Source: Natronorubrum halophilum (GTDB taxonomy: Archaea; Halobacteriota; Halobacteria; Halobacteriales; Natrialbaceae). From it: DNA of 64,000 nucleotides. The notes under the pieces were generated by a model. That model did not search any database. It was not told the origin of the DNA and saw only the letters and a list, made by a program, of their open reading frames with translations. This document shows positions 27,368-36,811 of the stretch, piece by piece. Position numbers and translations under genes: made by a program. The stretch lies in NCBI RefSeq assembly GCF_003670115.1, contig NZ_QQTY01000002.1, positions 682,001 to 746,000 of the forward strand, read 5' to 3'. The first letter of the stretch is position 1, and each line of letters begins with the position of its first letter.

Positions 27368-29025
27368 GCACGGGACTCACGCGACGGTCACAGCCGCCGA
27401 TCGAAGTCAGCGAGGACGAACTCGAGGCGCTGATCGGTGATCGCGCGCTCGCACGCGACGATCACCTGAACGCTCCTGGTTTCGTTATTCGACCGGACGC
27501 CGTTCAGGACGTTCTCACGGACCTCAGAGACGAGGCAGGGTTCGATCACCTCTCCTGTCTCACCGCCCAGGAGTACGCGGATCGGTACGAATCGATCTAC
27601 CACATGAAGAAGTACGCCGATCCGACCCAGGAGGTCTCGATCGTCGTCCCGACGTCGACAGACGACCCGGTTAGCCAGTCGGCCGAACCGGTGTTCCGGA
27701 CCGCGGACTGGCACGAACGCGAGGCGTTCGATCTCGTCGGCATCGACTACGAGGGCCATCCGGATCCGCGCCGGATCCTCCTGCCCGAGACGTGGCAGGG
27801 CCATCCGCTCTCGCGGGGATACGATCAGGAAAAGCCGCAGGTCGTCACCCTCACGGAGCACGCGAACCCGATCCAGCCCGATCACCACGAGGCCGAGTCG
27901 GACACGATGTTCTTGAACATCGGACCCCACCACCCGGCGACCCACGGCGTGCTCCACATCAAGACGGTGCTCGACGGCGAGACCGTCGTCGACGTCGATC
28001 CCGACATCGGCTATCTCCACCGCTGTGAGGAACAGATGTGCCAAAACGGCACGTATCGCCACCAGATCATGCCCTATCCCGACCGCTGGGATTACGTCTC
28101 GGCGGGGCTGTTAAACGAGTGGGCCTACGCTCGCGCAGCCGAGGATCTGGCCGATATCGACGTCCCCGAGTACGCCCAGATCATCCGCACGATGGGCGCT
28201 GAGCTGTGCCGGATCGCATCGCACATGCTCGCGCTGGCCACGTTCGCACTGGACGTCTACGGCGACTTCACCGCGGTGTTCCAGTACGGGATGCGCGACC
28301 GCGAGGTCATTCAGGACATCCTCGAGGATCTGACCGGACAGCGGCTGATGTTCAACTACTTCCGGCTCGGCGGGGTCGCCTGGGATCTGCCCGAACCCCG
28401 CGAGGAGTTCGTCGCGAAGACGCGTGACTTCCTCGACGAACTGCCGGCGAAGGTCGACGAGTACAACGCTCTCATCACCGGCAACGAGATCTTCCAGGTC
28501 CGGTGTCACGACACCGGGATCCTAGAACCCGAGATGGCCAAGGAGTACGGCTGTACCGGCCCCGTCGCCCGCGGCTCGGGGATCGACTACGATCTCCGAC
28601 GCGACGACCCCTACGGTTACTACGAGAACCTCGAGTGGGACGTCGTCACCGAAGACGGCTGCGACAACTACAGTCGCGTCCTCGTGCGCATGCAGGAAGT
28701 CGAGGAATCGGCCAAGATCATCGAGCAGTGTCTCGACTTGCTCGAGGAGTGGCCCGAAGACGAACGGGAGGTTCAGGCGAACGTGCCACGAACCCTGAAA
28801 CCCGATGCCGACACCGAAGTCTACCGCGCCGTGGAAGGCGCGAAGGGCGAACTCGGAATCTACATGCGGTCCGACGGGACGGACAAACCCGGTCGGTTCA
28901 AGATTCGGAGCCCGTGTTTCCACAACCTCTCGGCGCTCGAGGTCATGTCCGAAGGGGAGTACATTCCCGATCTGATCGCCTCGCTCGGTAGTCTCGATAT
29001 CGTTCTTGGGGAGGTGGATCGGTAA
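27364..29025 (+). CDS. nuoCD: Complex I fused subunits C and D
   Basis: This 553-residue fusion has a NuoC-like part in about residues 40-165 (HLSCLTAQEY, DWHEREAFDLVGIDYEGHPDPRRIL) and a NuoD part from about residue 181 (NIGPHHPATHGVLH, YLHRCEEQMCQNGTY). The C-terminal SLGSLDIVLGEVDR is the standard NuoD end. NuoD lines the quinone pocket with NuoB. C-D fusion is common in haloarchaea and some bacteria. It overlaps nuoB by 4 nt; nuoH begins two bases after its stop. Confidence 0.95.
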   Translation: MSTGLTRRSQPPIEVSEDELEALIGDRALARDDHLNAPGFVIRPDAVQDVLTDLRDEAGFDHLSCLTAQEYADRYESIYHMKKYADPTQEVSIVVPTSTDDPVSQSAEPVFRTADWHEREAFDLVGIDYEGHPDPRRILLPETWQGHPLSRGYDQEKPQVVTLTEHANPIQPDHHEAESDTMFLNIGPHHPATHGVLHIKTVLDGETVVDVDPDIGYLHRCEEQMCQNGTYRHQIMPYPDRWDYVSAGLLNEWAYARAAEDLADIDVPEYAQIIRTMGAELCRIASHMLALATFALDVYGDFTAVFQYGMRDREVIQDILEDLTGQRLMFNYFRLGGVAWDLPEPREEFVAKTRDFLDELPAKVDEYNALITGNEIFQVRCHDTGILEPEMAKEYGCTGPVARGSGIDYDLRRDDPYGYYENLEWDVVTEDGCDNYSRVLVRMQEVEESAKIIEQCLDLLEEWPEDEREVQANVPRTLKPDADTEVYRAVEGAKGELGIYMRSDGTDKPGRFKIRSPCFHNLSALEVMSEGEYIPDLIASLGSLDIVLGEVDR

Positions 29026-29027
29026 GT

Positions 29028-30122
29028 ATGGTCGGTGGAGTAACAGCAGTTCCGTTACAAAACGACGAGACCGTCCTGCTTCCCGAGCGAATCGGCGACC
29101 TGACGGGATTGGATGGGCTCGGCGTCGGCGGCGAACTGCTCGCGACGTTCCTCGCGGCCTTTCTCATCGGCAACCTGATGTTGGCGATGACCGGTATCGC
29201 CGGCCCGTGGGCGAAGCGAAAGATCACCGCCGCGTTCACCGACCGAATCGCGGTCAACCGGCTCGGACCGGCCGGGTTGTTTATCATCGTTGCCGACGCC
29301 GTACGACTGCTCTCGAAGGAACTCGTCATTCCCGAGAACGCGGATCGACCGGCCTACGATCTCGCGCCGATCGTCGTCGCGTCGTCGGCGCTCCTCGGGT
29401 TCGCCGTTATTCCGATGGGGAGCGGCATCCAGCTCGCCGATCCCGAAGTCGGACTGGCGTACGTCTTTGCGGTCGCCGGTATCGCCAGTCTCGGACTGGT
29501 GATGGCCGGCTACGCGTCGGCGAACAAGTACTCGATGCTCGGCGGGCTTCGTGCGGTGGCACAGAACATCGCCTACGAAATCCCGCTGGTCGTCACCGGG
29601 ATGTCGGTCGTCATCTTCGCCGGCTCCCTGCAGATGAGTACGATCGTCGACACGCAGGCGGCGACCCTCGTTTCGCTCGGCGGACTCGACATTCCGGCGT
29701 GGTACGCGCTCGTCAACCCGTTCGCGTTCGCCCTCTTTCTCGTTGCGAACTTCGCGGAGGTCGGCCGGAACCCATTCGACACGCCAGAGGCACCGACCGA
29801 GATCGTCGCCGGCTACCAGACCGAGTACTCCTCCGTCTACTTCGTGTTGATCTACCTCGGGGAGTTCCTCCACATCTTCCTCGGCGGGGCGATCATCGCG
29901 ACGATCTTCCTCGGCGGCCCGGCTGGACCCGGTCCGGCAGCGCTTGGGATCGTCTGGTTCCTCATCAAGATCTGGGCGGTGTTCTTGCTGACCCAGTGGC
30001 TCCGTTCGGCGGTGCCGCGCGTCAGAATCGACCAACTGATCGAGATCGGCTGGAAGGGACTGCTCGTCCTCTCCTTTGCGAATCTCGTGCTCACCGCGGT
30101 TATTGTGGGGCTGATAGCATGA
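29028..30122 (+). CDS. nuoH: Complex I subunit H
   Basis: This 364-residue protein has about eight membrane helices and the NuoH signatures GPAGLFIIVADAVRLLSKE, GGLRAVAQNIAYEIPL and NFAEVGRNPFDTPEAPTEIVAGYQTEYSS. It forms the quinone entry chamber between the arms. The stop overlaps the nuoI ATG (ATGA, 30119-30122). Confidence 0.95.
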   Translation: MVGGVTAVPLQNDETVLLPERIGDLTGLDGLGVGGELLATFLAAFLIGNLMLAMTGIAGPWAKRKITAAFTDRIAVNRLGPAGLFIIVADAVRLLSKELVIPENADRPAYDLAPIVVASSALLGFAVIPMGSGIQLADPEVGLAYVFAVAGIASLGLVMAGYASANKYSMLGGLRAVAQNIAYEIPLVVTGMSVVIFAGSLQMSTIVDTQAATLVSLGGLDIPAWYALVNPFAFALFLVANFAEVGRNPFDTPEAPTEIVAGYQTEYSSVYFVLIYLGEFLHIFLGGAIIATIFLGGPAGPGPAALGIVWFLIKIWAVFLLTQWLRSAVPRVRIDQLIEIGWKGLLVLSFANLVLTAVIVGLIA

Positions 30123-30580
30123 TCGGACTACTCAAATCCATGGCTACGACGATGAAACACGCACTGGATGGCTCGACGTTCACCGTCGAGTATCCGGAGA
30201 CCGCACCGGACGTCTCGCCGCGGTTCAGGGGCGTCCACAAGTTCAGCCAGGAGCGCTGTATCTGGTGTCGACAGTGCGAGAACGTCTGTCCGAACGACAC
30301 CATCCAGATCGTGATGGACGACCAGCGCAACGGCGAACAGTACAACCTCCACATCGGACAGTGCATTTACTGCCGGCTCTGCGAGGAGGTCTGTCCCGTC
30401 GACGCCATCTTGCTCACCCAGAACTTCGAGTTCACGGGTGACACCAAACACGATCTGGTCTACAACAAAGAGCAACTGAAGGCCGTCCCGTGGTACAAGG
30501 ATATCGACCCGCTCGAGTCGCGCGAACCCGACCGTGGTGCGTGGATCGGCGAGGGTGACGGGGAGGTTGATTACCAGTAA
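30119..30580 (+). CDS. nuoI: Complex I subunit I (two 4Fe-4S ferredoxin domains)
   Basis: This 153-residue protein has two CxxCxxCxxxCP motifs, CIWCRQCENVCP and CIYCRLCEEVCP, binding clusters N6a and N6b that carry electrons to N2 in NuoB. The start at 30119 is set by the ATGA overlap with nuoH and the conserved N-terminus MIGLLKSMATTMKHALDG; the longer upstream frame is not used. With no nuoE, F or G, NuoI is the outermost Fe-S subunit encoded here. Confidence 0.95.
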   Translation: MIGLLKSMATTMKHALDGSTFTVEYPETAPDVSPRFRGVHKFSQERCIWCRQCENVCPNDTIQIVMDDQRNGEQYNLHIGQCIYCRLCEEVCPVDAILLTQNFEFTGDTKHDLVYNKEQLKAVPWYKDIDPLESREPDRGAWIGEGDGEVDYQ

Positions 30581-30582
30581 CA

Positions 30583-30852
30583 ATGTTGTATACGATCGCA
30601 TTTGCGGCGTTTGCGTTCGTGACGCTCGCCAGCGCAGTGGGTGTTGTCCTCCTACAAGATCCCTGGCACTCGGCGCTCATGCTCGGCGTCTCGCTACTGA
30701 GCATCGCGGTTCACTTCGTGATGCTGGCAGCCGAGTTCGTGGCGATGATGCAGATCCTCGTCTACGTCGGCGGGGTGCTCGTCCTCATCACGTTCGCCGT
30801 GATGCTCACCCAGCGCGAGGAGCCGGCGTCCGAAGAGGTGGTACAGACATGA
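30583..30852 (+). CDS. nuoJ1: Complex I subunit J, N-terminal part
   Basis: This 89-residue protein contains three helices and the NuoJ core HFVMLAAEFVAMMQILVYVGGVLVLITFAVML, ending right after the third helix. NuoJ is normally about 165-200 residues, so here it is divided between two genes. It overlaps nuoJ2 as ATGA at 30849. Confidence 0.92.
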   Translation: MLYTIAFAAFAFVTLASAVGVVLLQDPWHSALMLGVSLLSIAVHFVMLAAEFVAMMQILVYVGGVLVLITFAVMLTQREEPASEEVVQT

Positions 30853-31361
30853 CGGACGGACCGAAACTCAGACTCGGACCGTCGTTGCTTCCGGGCGTGC
30901 TCGCCGTCGCCCTGTTCGGGCTGATGGCGCTGGTCGTCCTCAACACGCCGTTCGAGTCGATGGCGGACGGCGGCTTCCCGGGGGTCGAATCGATCACCGC
31001 CGGGATCGGTTACGCGCTGTTCAATCTCGAGGCGCTCCAGGAGGCAAACGGCGTCCCGGGAACCGAGCTGTTCCTCGCCGCGTTCTTCCTGGTCGCGCTC
31101 GCGCTCGACGCTGCACTCGACGCCTCGCTCGTCCTCGCGAAACGCGAGGAGGACGGCGAACCGGTCTCTGCGCTCGAGAGCACGAGTCCCGGCGACACCG
31201 CGGCACCCGACTCGAGCGGTTTTGGCCGCTCCGAACCGACGGTGACGGACGGCGGTTCCGCCGATACCGAGACGGAATCGACCGGCGATACCGCTGCCAC
31301 CGAAACGGAGTCAGCGGACGGCGCGGCCGACACCGAGTCGGCCGGGGGTGAGGATCGATGA
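30849..31361 (+). CDS. nuoJ2: Complex I subunit J, C-terminal part with long acidic tail
   Basis: This 170-residue protein has two hydrophobic segments (LLPGVLAVALFGLMALVVL; LFLAAFFLVALALDAALDASLVLA), corresponding to the last two NuoJ helices. A roughly 75-residue tail rich in Thr, Glu, Asp and Ser follows with no fold signature. Splitting of NuoJ into J1 and J2 is usual in haloarchaea; the tail length is notable. It overlaps nuoK as ATGA at 31358. Confidence 0.88.
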   Translation: MTDGPKLRLGPSLLPGVLAVALFGLMALVVLNTPFESMADGGFPGVESITAGIGYALFNLEALQEANGVPGTELFLAAFFLVALALDAALDASLVLAKREEDGEPVSALESTSPGDTAAPDSSGFGRSEPTVTDGGSADTETESTGDTAATETESADGAADTESAGGEDR

Positions 31362-31663
31362 GTGTCGGCGTCGAGTACTACGTGTTACTGTCGATGGCCC
31401 TGTTCTGTATCGGGCTCTTCGGCGTGCTGACGCGTCGCAACGCACTGATGTTCCTGATGTCCGTCGAGCTCATGCTGAACGCGGCGAACATCAACCTGAT
31501 CGCCTTCGCGTTCTACCACGGCAATCTCACGGGGCAGATCTTCGCGCTGTTTACGATGGCGCTGGCTGCCGCGGAGGTCGCCGTCGGGCTCGGGATCATC
31601 CTCGTGTTGTACCGCAACTTCCGTGATATCGACGTCACGGTTCCGACGACGATGAGGTGGTAA
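31358..31663 (+). CDS. nuoK: Complex I subunit K
   Basis: This 101-residue protein has three helices and the NuoK signature FLMSVELMLNAANINLIAF with its buried Glu, and FTMALAAAEVAVGLGIIL with the second conserved Glu. It belongs to the proton-pumping membrane arm. The start is set by the ATGA overlap with nuoJ2. Confidence 0.95.
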   Translation: MSVGVEYYVLLSMALFCIGLFGVLTRRNALMFLMSVELMLNAANINLIAFAFYHGNLTGQIFALFTMALAAAEVAVGLGIILVLYRNFRDIDVTVPTTMRW

Positions 31664-31664
31664 G

Positions 31665-33707
31665 ATGGCAGGAACAGGCGCATTTGGCTACGCACCGGTA
31701 ATCGCAGTGTTCCCGCTCGTGGCGTTCGTCGTGACCCTCACGTTCGGCAAGTACTTGCCGAAGAAGGGCGCGATTCCGGGTATCTTCGCGACGGCAGGCT
31801 CGTTGCTGTTCTCGCTGTGGATGCTCGCGACCGTCGCTGGCGGCGAAGTGTATCACGAGACGTTGTACGAGTGGACGGCCGGCGACGCCGCGAGTGAGGT
31901 CGGGACGGAGGGAATCGCGTTTACCTTCGGGCTCCTGATCGATCCGCTCTCGGCGCTCATGCTGGTCATCGTTTCACTCGTCGCCGTCCTCGTCCACGTG
32001 TTCAGTCTCGGCTACATGAACGCGGAGGGCGAAACGGGGCTGCCCCGGTACTACGCCGGACTCGGCCTCTTTACGTTCAGCATGCTCGCCTTCGTCTACG
32101 CGGACAACCTGCTGATGGCGTTCATGTTCTTCGAACTCGTCGGCCTCTGTTCGTACCTGCTGATCGGGTTCTGGTTCCGCACGCGCAGTGCCCCCTCGGC
32201 CGCGAAGAAGGCGTTCCTCGTCACCCGCTTCGGTGACTACTTCTTCCTGATCGGGGTCGTCGCGATCGCAGCGACGTTCGGCACGGTCGCGTTCGCCGGC
32301 GACGACTCGTTCGTCGTGGCCGCCGAGACCGCGATCGACGACGGTAACACGCTGTTCGGGTTCGACGCCCGGACGTGGGTGACGATCACCGGGCTGCTCG
32401 TGCTGGGCGGCGTGCTGGGTAAATCCGCCCAGTTCCCGTTCCACACCTGGCTGCCCGACGCCATGGAGGGTCCGACGACCGTCTCCGCGCTCATTCACGC
32501 GGCGACGATGGTCGCGGCCGGCGTCTACCTGGTCGCCCGCATGTTCGGCTACTACGCGCTCTCCCCGACGGCACTCGCGATCATCGCGTTCGTCGGCGGC
32601 TTCACCGCGCTGTTCGCCGCGACGATGGCCGTCGTCAAGGACGACATCAAGCAGGTGCTGGCGTACTCGACGATCAGCCAGTACGGCTACATGATGCTCG
32701 GACTCGGCGTCGGCGGCTACGTCGCCGGCGTCTTCCACCTCATGAATCACGCCTTCTTCAAGGCGCTACTGTTCCTCGGTGCCGGGGCCGTCATCCTCCT
32801 CATGCACCACGAACAGAACATGTGGAAGATGGGGGGACTCAAGGACAAAGCGCCCGTCACTTACTACACGTTCCTCGCCGGCGCGCTCGCGCTCGCGGGA
32901 ATCGTCCCCTTCTCCGGCTTCTGGTCGAAAGACGAGGTGCTGTTCGACGCGCTCATCGTCGGCTTAGAGCAGCCGGTCATCCTCCTCGCGTACGCGATGG
33001 GGCTCATCGCCGTCTTCTTCACCGGCTTCTACACCTTCCGGATGGTCTTCCTGACCTTCCACGGCGAGCCGCGGTCCGAAGCGGCCGAGGAGCCACACGG
33101 GGTCGGCTGGCCGATCAAGCTCCCGCTCGTCGCCCTCGGAATCCTGGCGACCGTCGCTGGGCTCGCGAACCTCGCACCAATCGCTAAGCTCGCGGGCGCG
33201 GACATCACGTTCCTCGAGTTCTGGCTCGACGGGGAGTACGGTGCCGTCGACGGGCTGACCTACCACGCCTATCACGAGATGGTCGCCTTCGAAGAGGGCT
33301 ACATCGGCTCCGAGACGGTCACCATGTTGCTCGGTGCGGGACTCTCGCTCGGACTGGCACTCGCCGGCGCGTTCACGGCGCACACGCTCTACAACGTGCC
33401 CGAGCCGACGCGTCACATGACGAAACTCGGTGGCGCGTACGACGTCTTGCGAAGTAACTACTACCAGGACGAGTACCAAGTCTGGCTCGCGGAACGAGTC
33501 ACGGTCCCGCTCGCACGCGCGGCGGATCGATTCGATCAGACGGTCATCGACGGTACCGTCAACGGCGTCTCGAGCGTCAGCCTGTTCAGCAGTAGCTGGA
33601 TAAAGCGCATCCAGACGGGGATCGTGACGAACTATGCGGCACTGCTGGTGGCCGGATTCATCGGCTTACTGGTCGTTCTCGGGTTCTATGGAGGGTGGTT
33701 CCTATGA
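31665..33707 (+). CDS. nuoL: Complex I antiporter-like subunit L
   Basis: This 680-residue protein has about 15-16 helices. The Mrp-antiporter core shows VGLCSYLLIGFWF, KSAQFPFHTWLPDAMEGPTTVSALIHAATMV and KDDIKQVLAYSTISQYGYMMLG, with the conserved lysines and glutamate for proton transfer. The C-terminal lateral-helix region is present. It begins one base after the nuoK stop and overlaps nuoM. Confidence 0.95.
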   Translation: MAGTGAFGYAPVIAVFPLVAFVVTLTFGKYLPKKGAIPGIFATAGSLLFSLWMLATVAGGEVYHETLYEWTAGDAASEVGTEGIAFTFGLLIDPLSALMLVIVSLVAVLVHVFSLGYMNAEGETGLPRYYAGLGLFTFSMLAFVYADNLLMAFMFFELVGLCSYLLIGFWFRTRSAPSAAKKAFLVTRFGDYFFLIGVVAIAATFGTVAFAGDDSFVVAAETAIDDGNTLFGFDARTWVTITGLLVLGGVLGKSAQFPFHTWLPDAMEGPTTVSALIHAATMVAAGVYLVARMFGYYALSPTALAIIAFVGGFTALFAATMAVVKDDIKQVLAYSTISQYGYMMLGLGVGGYVAGVFHLMNHAFFKALLFLGAGAVILLMHHEQNMWKMGGLKDKAPVTYYTFLAGALALAGIVPFSGFWSKDEVLFDALIVGLEQPVILLAYAMGLIAVFFTGFYTFRMVFLTFHGEPRSEAAEEPHGVGWPIKLPLVALGILATVAGLANLAPIAKLAGADITFLEFWLDGEYGAVDGLTYHAYHEMVAFEEGYIGSETVTMLLGAGLSLGLALAGAFTAHTLYNVPEPTRHMTKLGGAYDVLRSNYYQDEYQVWLAERVTVPLARAADRFDQTVIDGTVNGVSSVSLFSSSWIKRIQTGIVTNYAALLVAGFIGLLVVLGFYGGWFL

Positions 33708-35227
33708 TGATCGAAGCACTGATCGCAGTTGCACTGGTCGGCGCGCTCGTCACGTTCGTCGCGCCGAATCGCGTCGCGGGAAAACTGGCCTTCGCGATCA
33801 GCCTCGTTCCCGCTGCACTCAGCCTGTGGATGTTCACCGCGTTCGACGGCAGCGGGAACGCCCTCCTGAACGGAACGCTCGCCTTCGAATCCCACCTCGA
33901 GTGGATTCAACTGGCCGACTACTCGATTTCGTGGTTCGTCGGCGTCGACGGAATTAGCCTGCCCCTCGTCGTCTTGACGACGATCCTCACGTCGCTCGCC
34001 ATCATGAGCTCGTGGACGCCGATCGACGACCGCGAGTCCCAGTTCTACGGACTCGTCCTCTTCATCGAGGCGAACCTGATCGGCGTCTTCACGGCGCTGG
34101 ATTTCTTCCTCTGGTTCATCTTCTGGGAGGCCGTGTTGATCCCGATGTACCTGCTGATCGGTATCTGGGGCGGCCCCGACCGGAAGTACGCCGCCATCAA
34201 GTTCTTCGTCTACACGAACGTGGCGTCGCTGCTGATGTTCGGCGCGTTCATCGCGCTCGTCTTCGGCCTCGGCGACTCCGTCTCGAGCTTTGCACTCCCC
34301 GAAATCGCGGATGCGATGCTCACCGGTGGCCCAGAAGGACTGTTCGGACTCGAGGGAACCACCCTTGCGTCGGTCGTGTTCGTCGCGATGTTCCTCGGTT
34401 TCGCGGTGAAAGTACCGGTCGTGCCGTTCCACACGTGGCTGCCCGACGCTCACGTGCAGGCACCGACACCCGCGTCGGTGCTCCTGGCCGGCGTGCTGTT
34501 GAAGATGGGGACCTACGCCCTGCTCCGGTTCAACTTCACGATGTTCCCGGATCAGGTCGAGACGTACGCGGTTCCGATCGCCGCCATCGCGGTGGTCAGC
34601 GTCATCTACGGCGCGATGCTCGCGCTCGCTCAAACCGACCTGAAACGGATCGTCGCCTACTCCTCGGTGTCGTCGATGGGGTACGTCATCCTCGGATTGG
34701 TCGCCTACACCCAGTTCGGGATCGGCGGCGCGACCTTCCAGATGGTCTCTCACGGCCTCATCTCGGGGCTGATGTTCATGGCCGTCGGCGTCATCTACAA
34801 CGCGACCCACACCCGACTCGTCACGGATATGTCCGGGATGGCGGATCGGATGCCCGTCGCCGTGGGCATCCTCGTCGCCGGCGCGTTCGGCTACATGGGA
34901 CTGCCGCTGATGAGCGGCTTCGCAGCGGAGTACTTCATCTTCTTCGGCGCGTTCGGTGCCGGCTTCGACTACGCTCCGCTGTTCACGGCGCTGGCGATGT
35001 TCGGCATCGTCATCGTCGCCGGTTACCTACTCTTTGCGCTCCAGCGGGCGGTCTTCGGTCCGTACAACCTGGAAACCGACTACGAGGTGGGTCGCGCGCC
35101 GCTGCACGACATCGCACCGATGTTCGTGTTGCTGGGTATCATTATCGCCCTCGGCGTGGCTCCCGATCTGATCTTCGAGATGATAACCGACGCAGTCGAT
35201 CCGATCCTGACCGGAGGTGAGCTGTGA
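33704..35227 (+). CDS. nuoM: Complex I antiporter-like subunit M
   Basis: This 507-residue protein has about 14 helices and the NuoM signature WFIFWEAVLIPMYLLIGIWGG, FHTWLPDAHVQAPTPASVLLAGVLLKMGTY and TDLKRIVAYSSVSSMGYVILG. It is one of three proton channels of the membrane arm. Two ATGs (33704, 33707) are possible; 33704 overlaps the nuoL stop as ATGA. Confidence 0.95.
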   Translation: MMIEALIAVALVGALVTFVAPNRVAGKLAFAISLVPAALSLWMFTAFDGSGNALLNGTLAFESHLEWIQLADYSISWFVGVDGISLPLVVLTTILTSLAIMSSWTPIDDRESQFYGLVLFIEANLIGVFTALDFFLWFIFWEAVLIPMYLLIGIWGGPDRKYAAIKFFVYTNVASLLMFGAFIALVFGLGDSVSSFALPEIADAMLTGGPEGLFGLEGTTLASVVFVAMFLGFAVKVPVVPFHTWLPDAHVQAPTPASVLLAGVLLKMGTYALLRFNFTMFPDQVETYAVPIAAIAVVSVIYGAMLALAQTDLKRIVAYSSVSSMGYVILGLVAYTQFGIGGATFQMVSHGLISGLMFMAVGVIYNATHTRLVTDMSGMADRMPVAVGILVAGAFGYMGLPLMSGFAAEYFIFFGAFGAGFDYAPLFTALAMFGIVIVAGYLLFALQRAVFGPYNLETDYEVGRAPLHDIAPMFVLLGIIIALGVAPDLIFEMITDAVDPILTGGEL

Positions 35228-36762
35228 TGGAACCGTACCAACTGCCCGAGTGGGCCGCACTCGCGCCGGCGCTGATCATGGCGGCGACCGCGATGGCGCT
35301 GTTCATCTTCGACAGCATCTCGCCGCGGTCGACTAACCGCTCGCTGCTGGCCACGGTCGCAGCCGGCGGTTCGCTCGCTTCGCTCGCCGTCGCCGTTTGG
35401 TTCATCTTCGCCGGCGTCGGCACGCCGACCGTCGACGGCGGACTCGGCGTCGTTGATATTCTCGGGGGCCAACTCGTCGTCGACCAGCTCGCGCTGTACT
35501 TCATGATCGTCGTCTCGATCGTGACGGCCCTGGTCGCCGTCGCGAGCTACGACTACCTGGTCGATCACGCCTACCAGGCGGAGTACTACTCCCTCGTCGT
35601 CCTCGCCGCGACCGGCATGTCGATGATGGCCGCGTCGAACAGCCTCGTGACGGTCTTCATCGCCCTCGAGCTGGCGAGTCTCCCATCGTACGCCCTCGTG
35701 GCGATCCTCAAGGACAATCGCGGCAGCGTCGAGGCCGGTCTGAAGTACTTCCTGATCGGCGCGCTGTCCTCGGCGATCTTCGTCTACGGGATCTCGCTGG
35801 TCTACGGCGCGACCGGCCACCTGCAACTCGAAAACATCGCAGCGGTCATCGAAACCGGGGAGGCGGATCAGTACGGCGGTCTGCTCGGTCTCGGCATCCT
35901 CATGCTGATCGGCGGCTTCGCGTTCAAGACTGCGAGCGTCCCGTTCCACTTCTGGGCACCCGAGGCGTACGAAGGGGCTCCCGCGCCGATCAGCGCGTTC
36001 CTCTCCTCGGCCTCGAAGGCCGCCGGCTTCGTGATCGCATTCCGCGTGTTTACGGAAGCGTTCCCGCTCGCCGCCACGGCCGACGTGATCGGCCTCGACT
36101 GGACGGTCGCGTTCATCATCCTCGCGATCGTCACCATGACGGTCGGGAACTTCGCGGCGGCGACCCAGAACAACGTCAAGCGGATGCTCGCCTACTCCTC
36201 GATCGGCCACGCCGGCTACGCGCTGATCGGCCTGGCGGGGCTCTCCGCCGAAGGCGGCGAGTTGGTGATGGGTGCCGCGATGATGCACCTGCTCGTCTAC
36301 GGCTTCATGAACACGGGCGCGTTCCTGTTCGTCGCGCTGGCCGAACACTGGGGCGTCGGCCGCACCTTCGAGGACTACAACGGCCTCTCGACGCAGGCGC
36401 CCGTCGCCTGCGCCGCGATGGCCGTCTTCCTGTTCAGTCTCGCTGGCGTCCCGCCTTTCGGCGGCTTCTTCAGCAAGTTCTTCCTGTTCACGGGGGCTAT
36501 CGAAGCGGCGTCAGCCAACACCGCGATGCTCGCCGTCGCCGCCGCGCTCGTAGTCAACAGCGCGCTCTCGCTGTACTACTACTCGCGGCTGGTCAAGGCG
36601 CTCTGGATCGAGGAGCCCGCCGCGACTCGAGACCGACTCGCCCAGCCCACCGGGCTCTACGCGGCGATCATCGTCGCCGCCGTGATGACGATCGTCATCC
36701 TCCCCGGCTTCGGTCCGGTCGCCGACGCCGCGCTCGATGCTGCGGCGTCGGTCGTCGGCTGA
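35227..36762 (+). CDS. nuoN: Complex I antiporter-like subunit N
   Basis: This 511-residue protein has about 14 helices with the NuoN core LASLPSYALVAILKDNRGSVEAGLKYFLIG, KTASVPFHFWAPEAYEGAPAPISAFLSSASKAAGF and NVKRMLAYSSIGHAGYALIG. It is the last gene of the nuo operon. ATG 35227 overlaps the nuoM stop (TGATG); an in-frame GTG precedes it by one codon. Confidence 0.95.
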   Translation: MEPYQLPEWAALAPALIMAATAMALFIFDSISPRSTNRSLLATVAAGGSLASLAVAVWFIFAGVGTPTVDGGLGVVDILGGQLVVDQLALYFMIVVSIVTALVAVASYDYLVDHAYQAEYYSLVVLAATGMSMMAASNSLVTVFIALELASLPSYALVAILKDNRGSVEAGLKYFLIGALSSAIFVYGISLVYGATGHLQLENIAAVIETGEADQYGGLLGLGILMLIGGFAFKTASVPFHFWAPEAYEGAPAPISAFLSSASKAAGFVIAFRVFTEAFPLAATADVIGLDWTVAFIILAIVTMTVGNFAAATQNNVKRMLAYSSIGHAGYALIGLAGLSAEGGELVMGAAMMHLLVYGFMNTGAFLFVALAEHWGVGRTFEDYNGLSTQAPVACAAMAVFLFSLAGVPPFGGFFSKFFLFTGAIEAASANTAMLAVAAALVVNSALSLYYYSRLVKALWIEEPAATRDRLAQPTGLYAAIIVAAVMTIVILPGFGPVADAALDAAASVVG

Positions 36763-36811
36763 GGCGGACAACCCGGTAGCTTTTCCCCGTCGGGGCTGCA
36801 AACCGCGATAT

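Noticed and set aside
35080-36348. Long minus-strand frame opposite nuoN
   Set aside because: Antisense shadow of a membrane protein; rich in Arg, Glu, Asp, with no motif.
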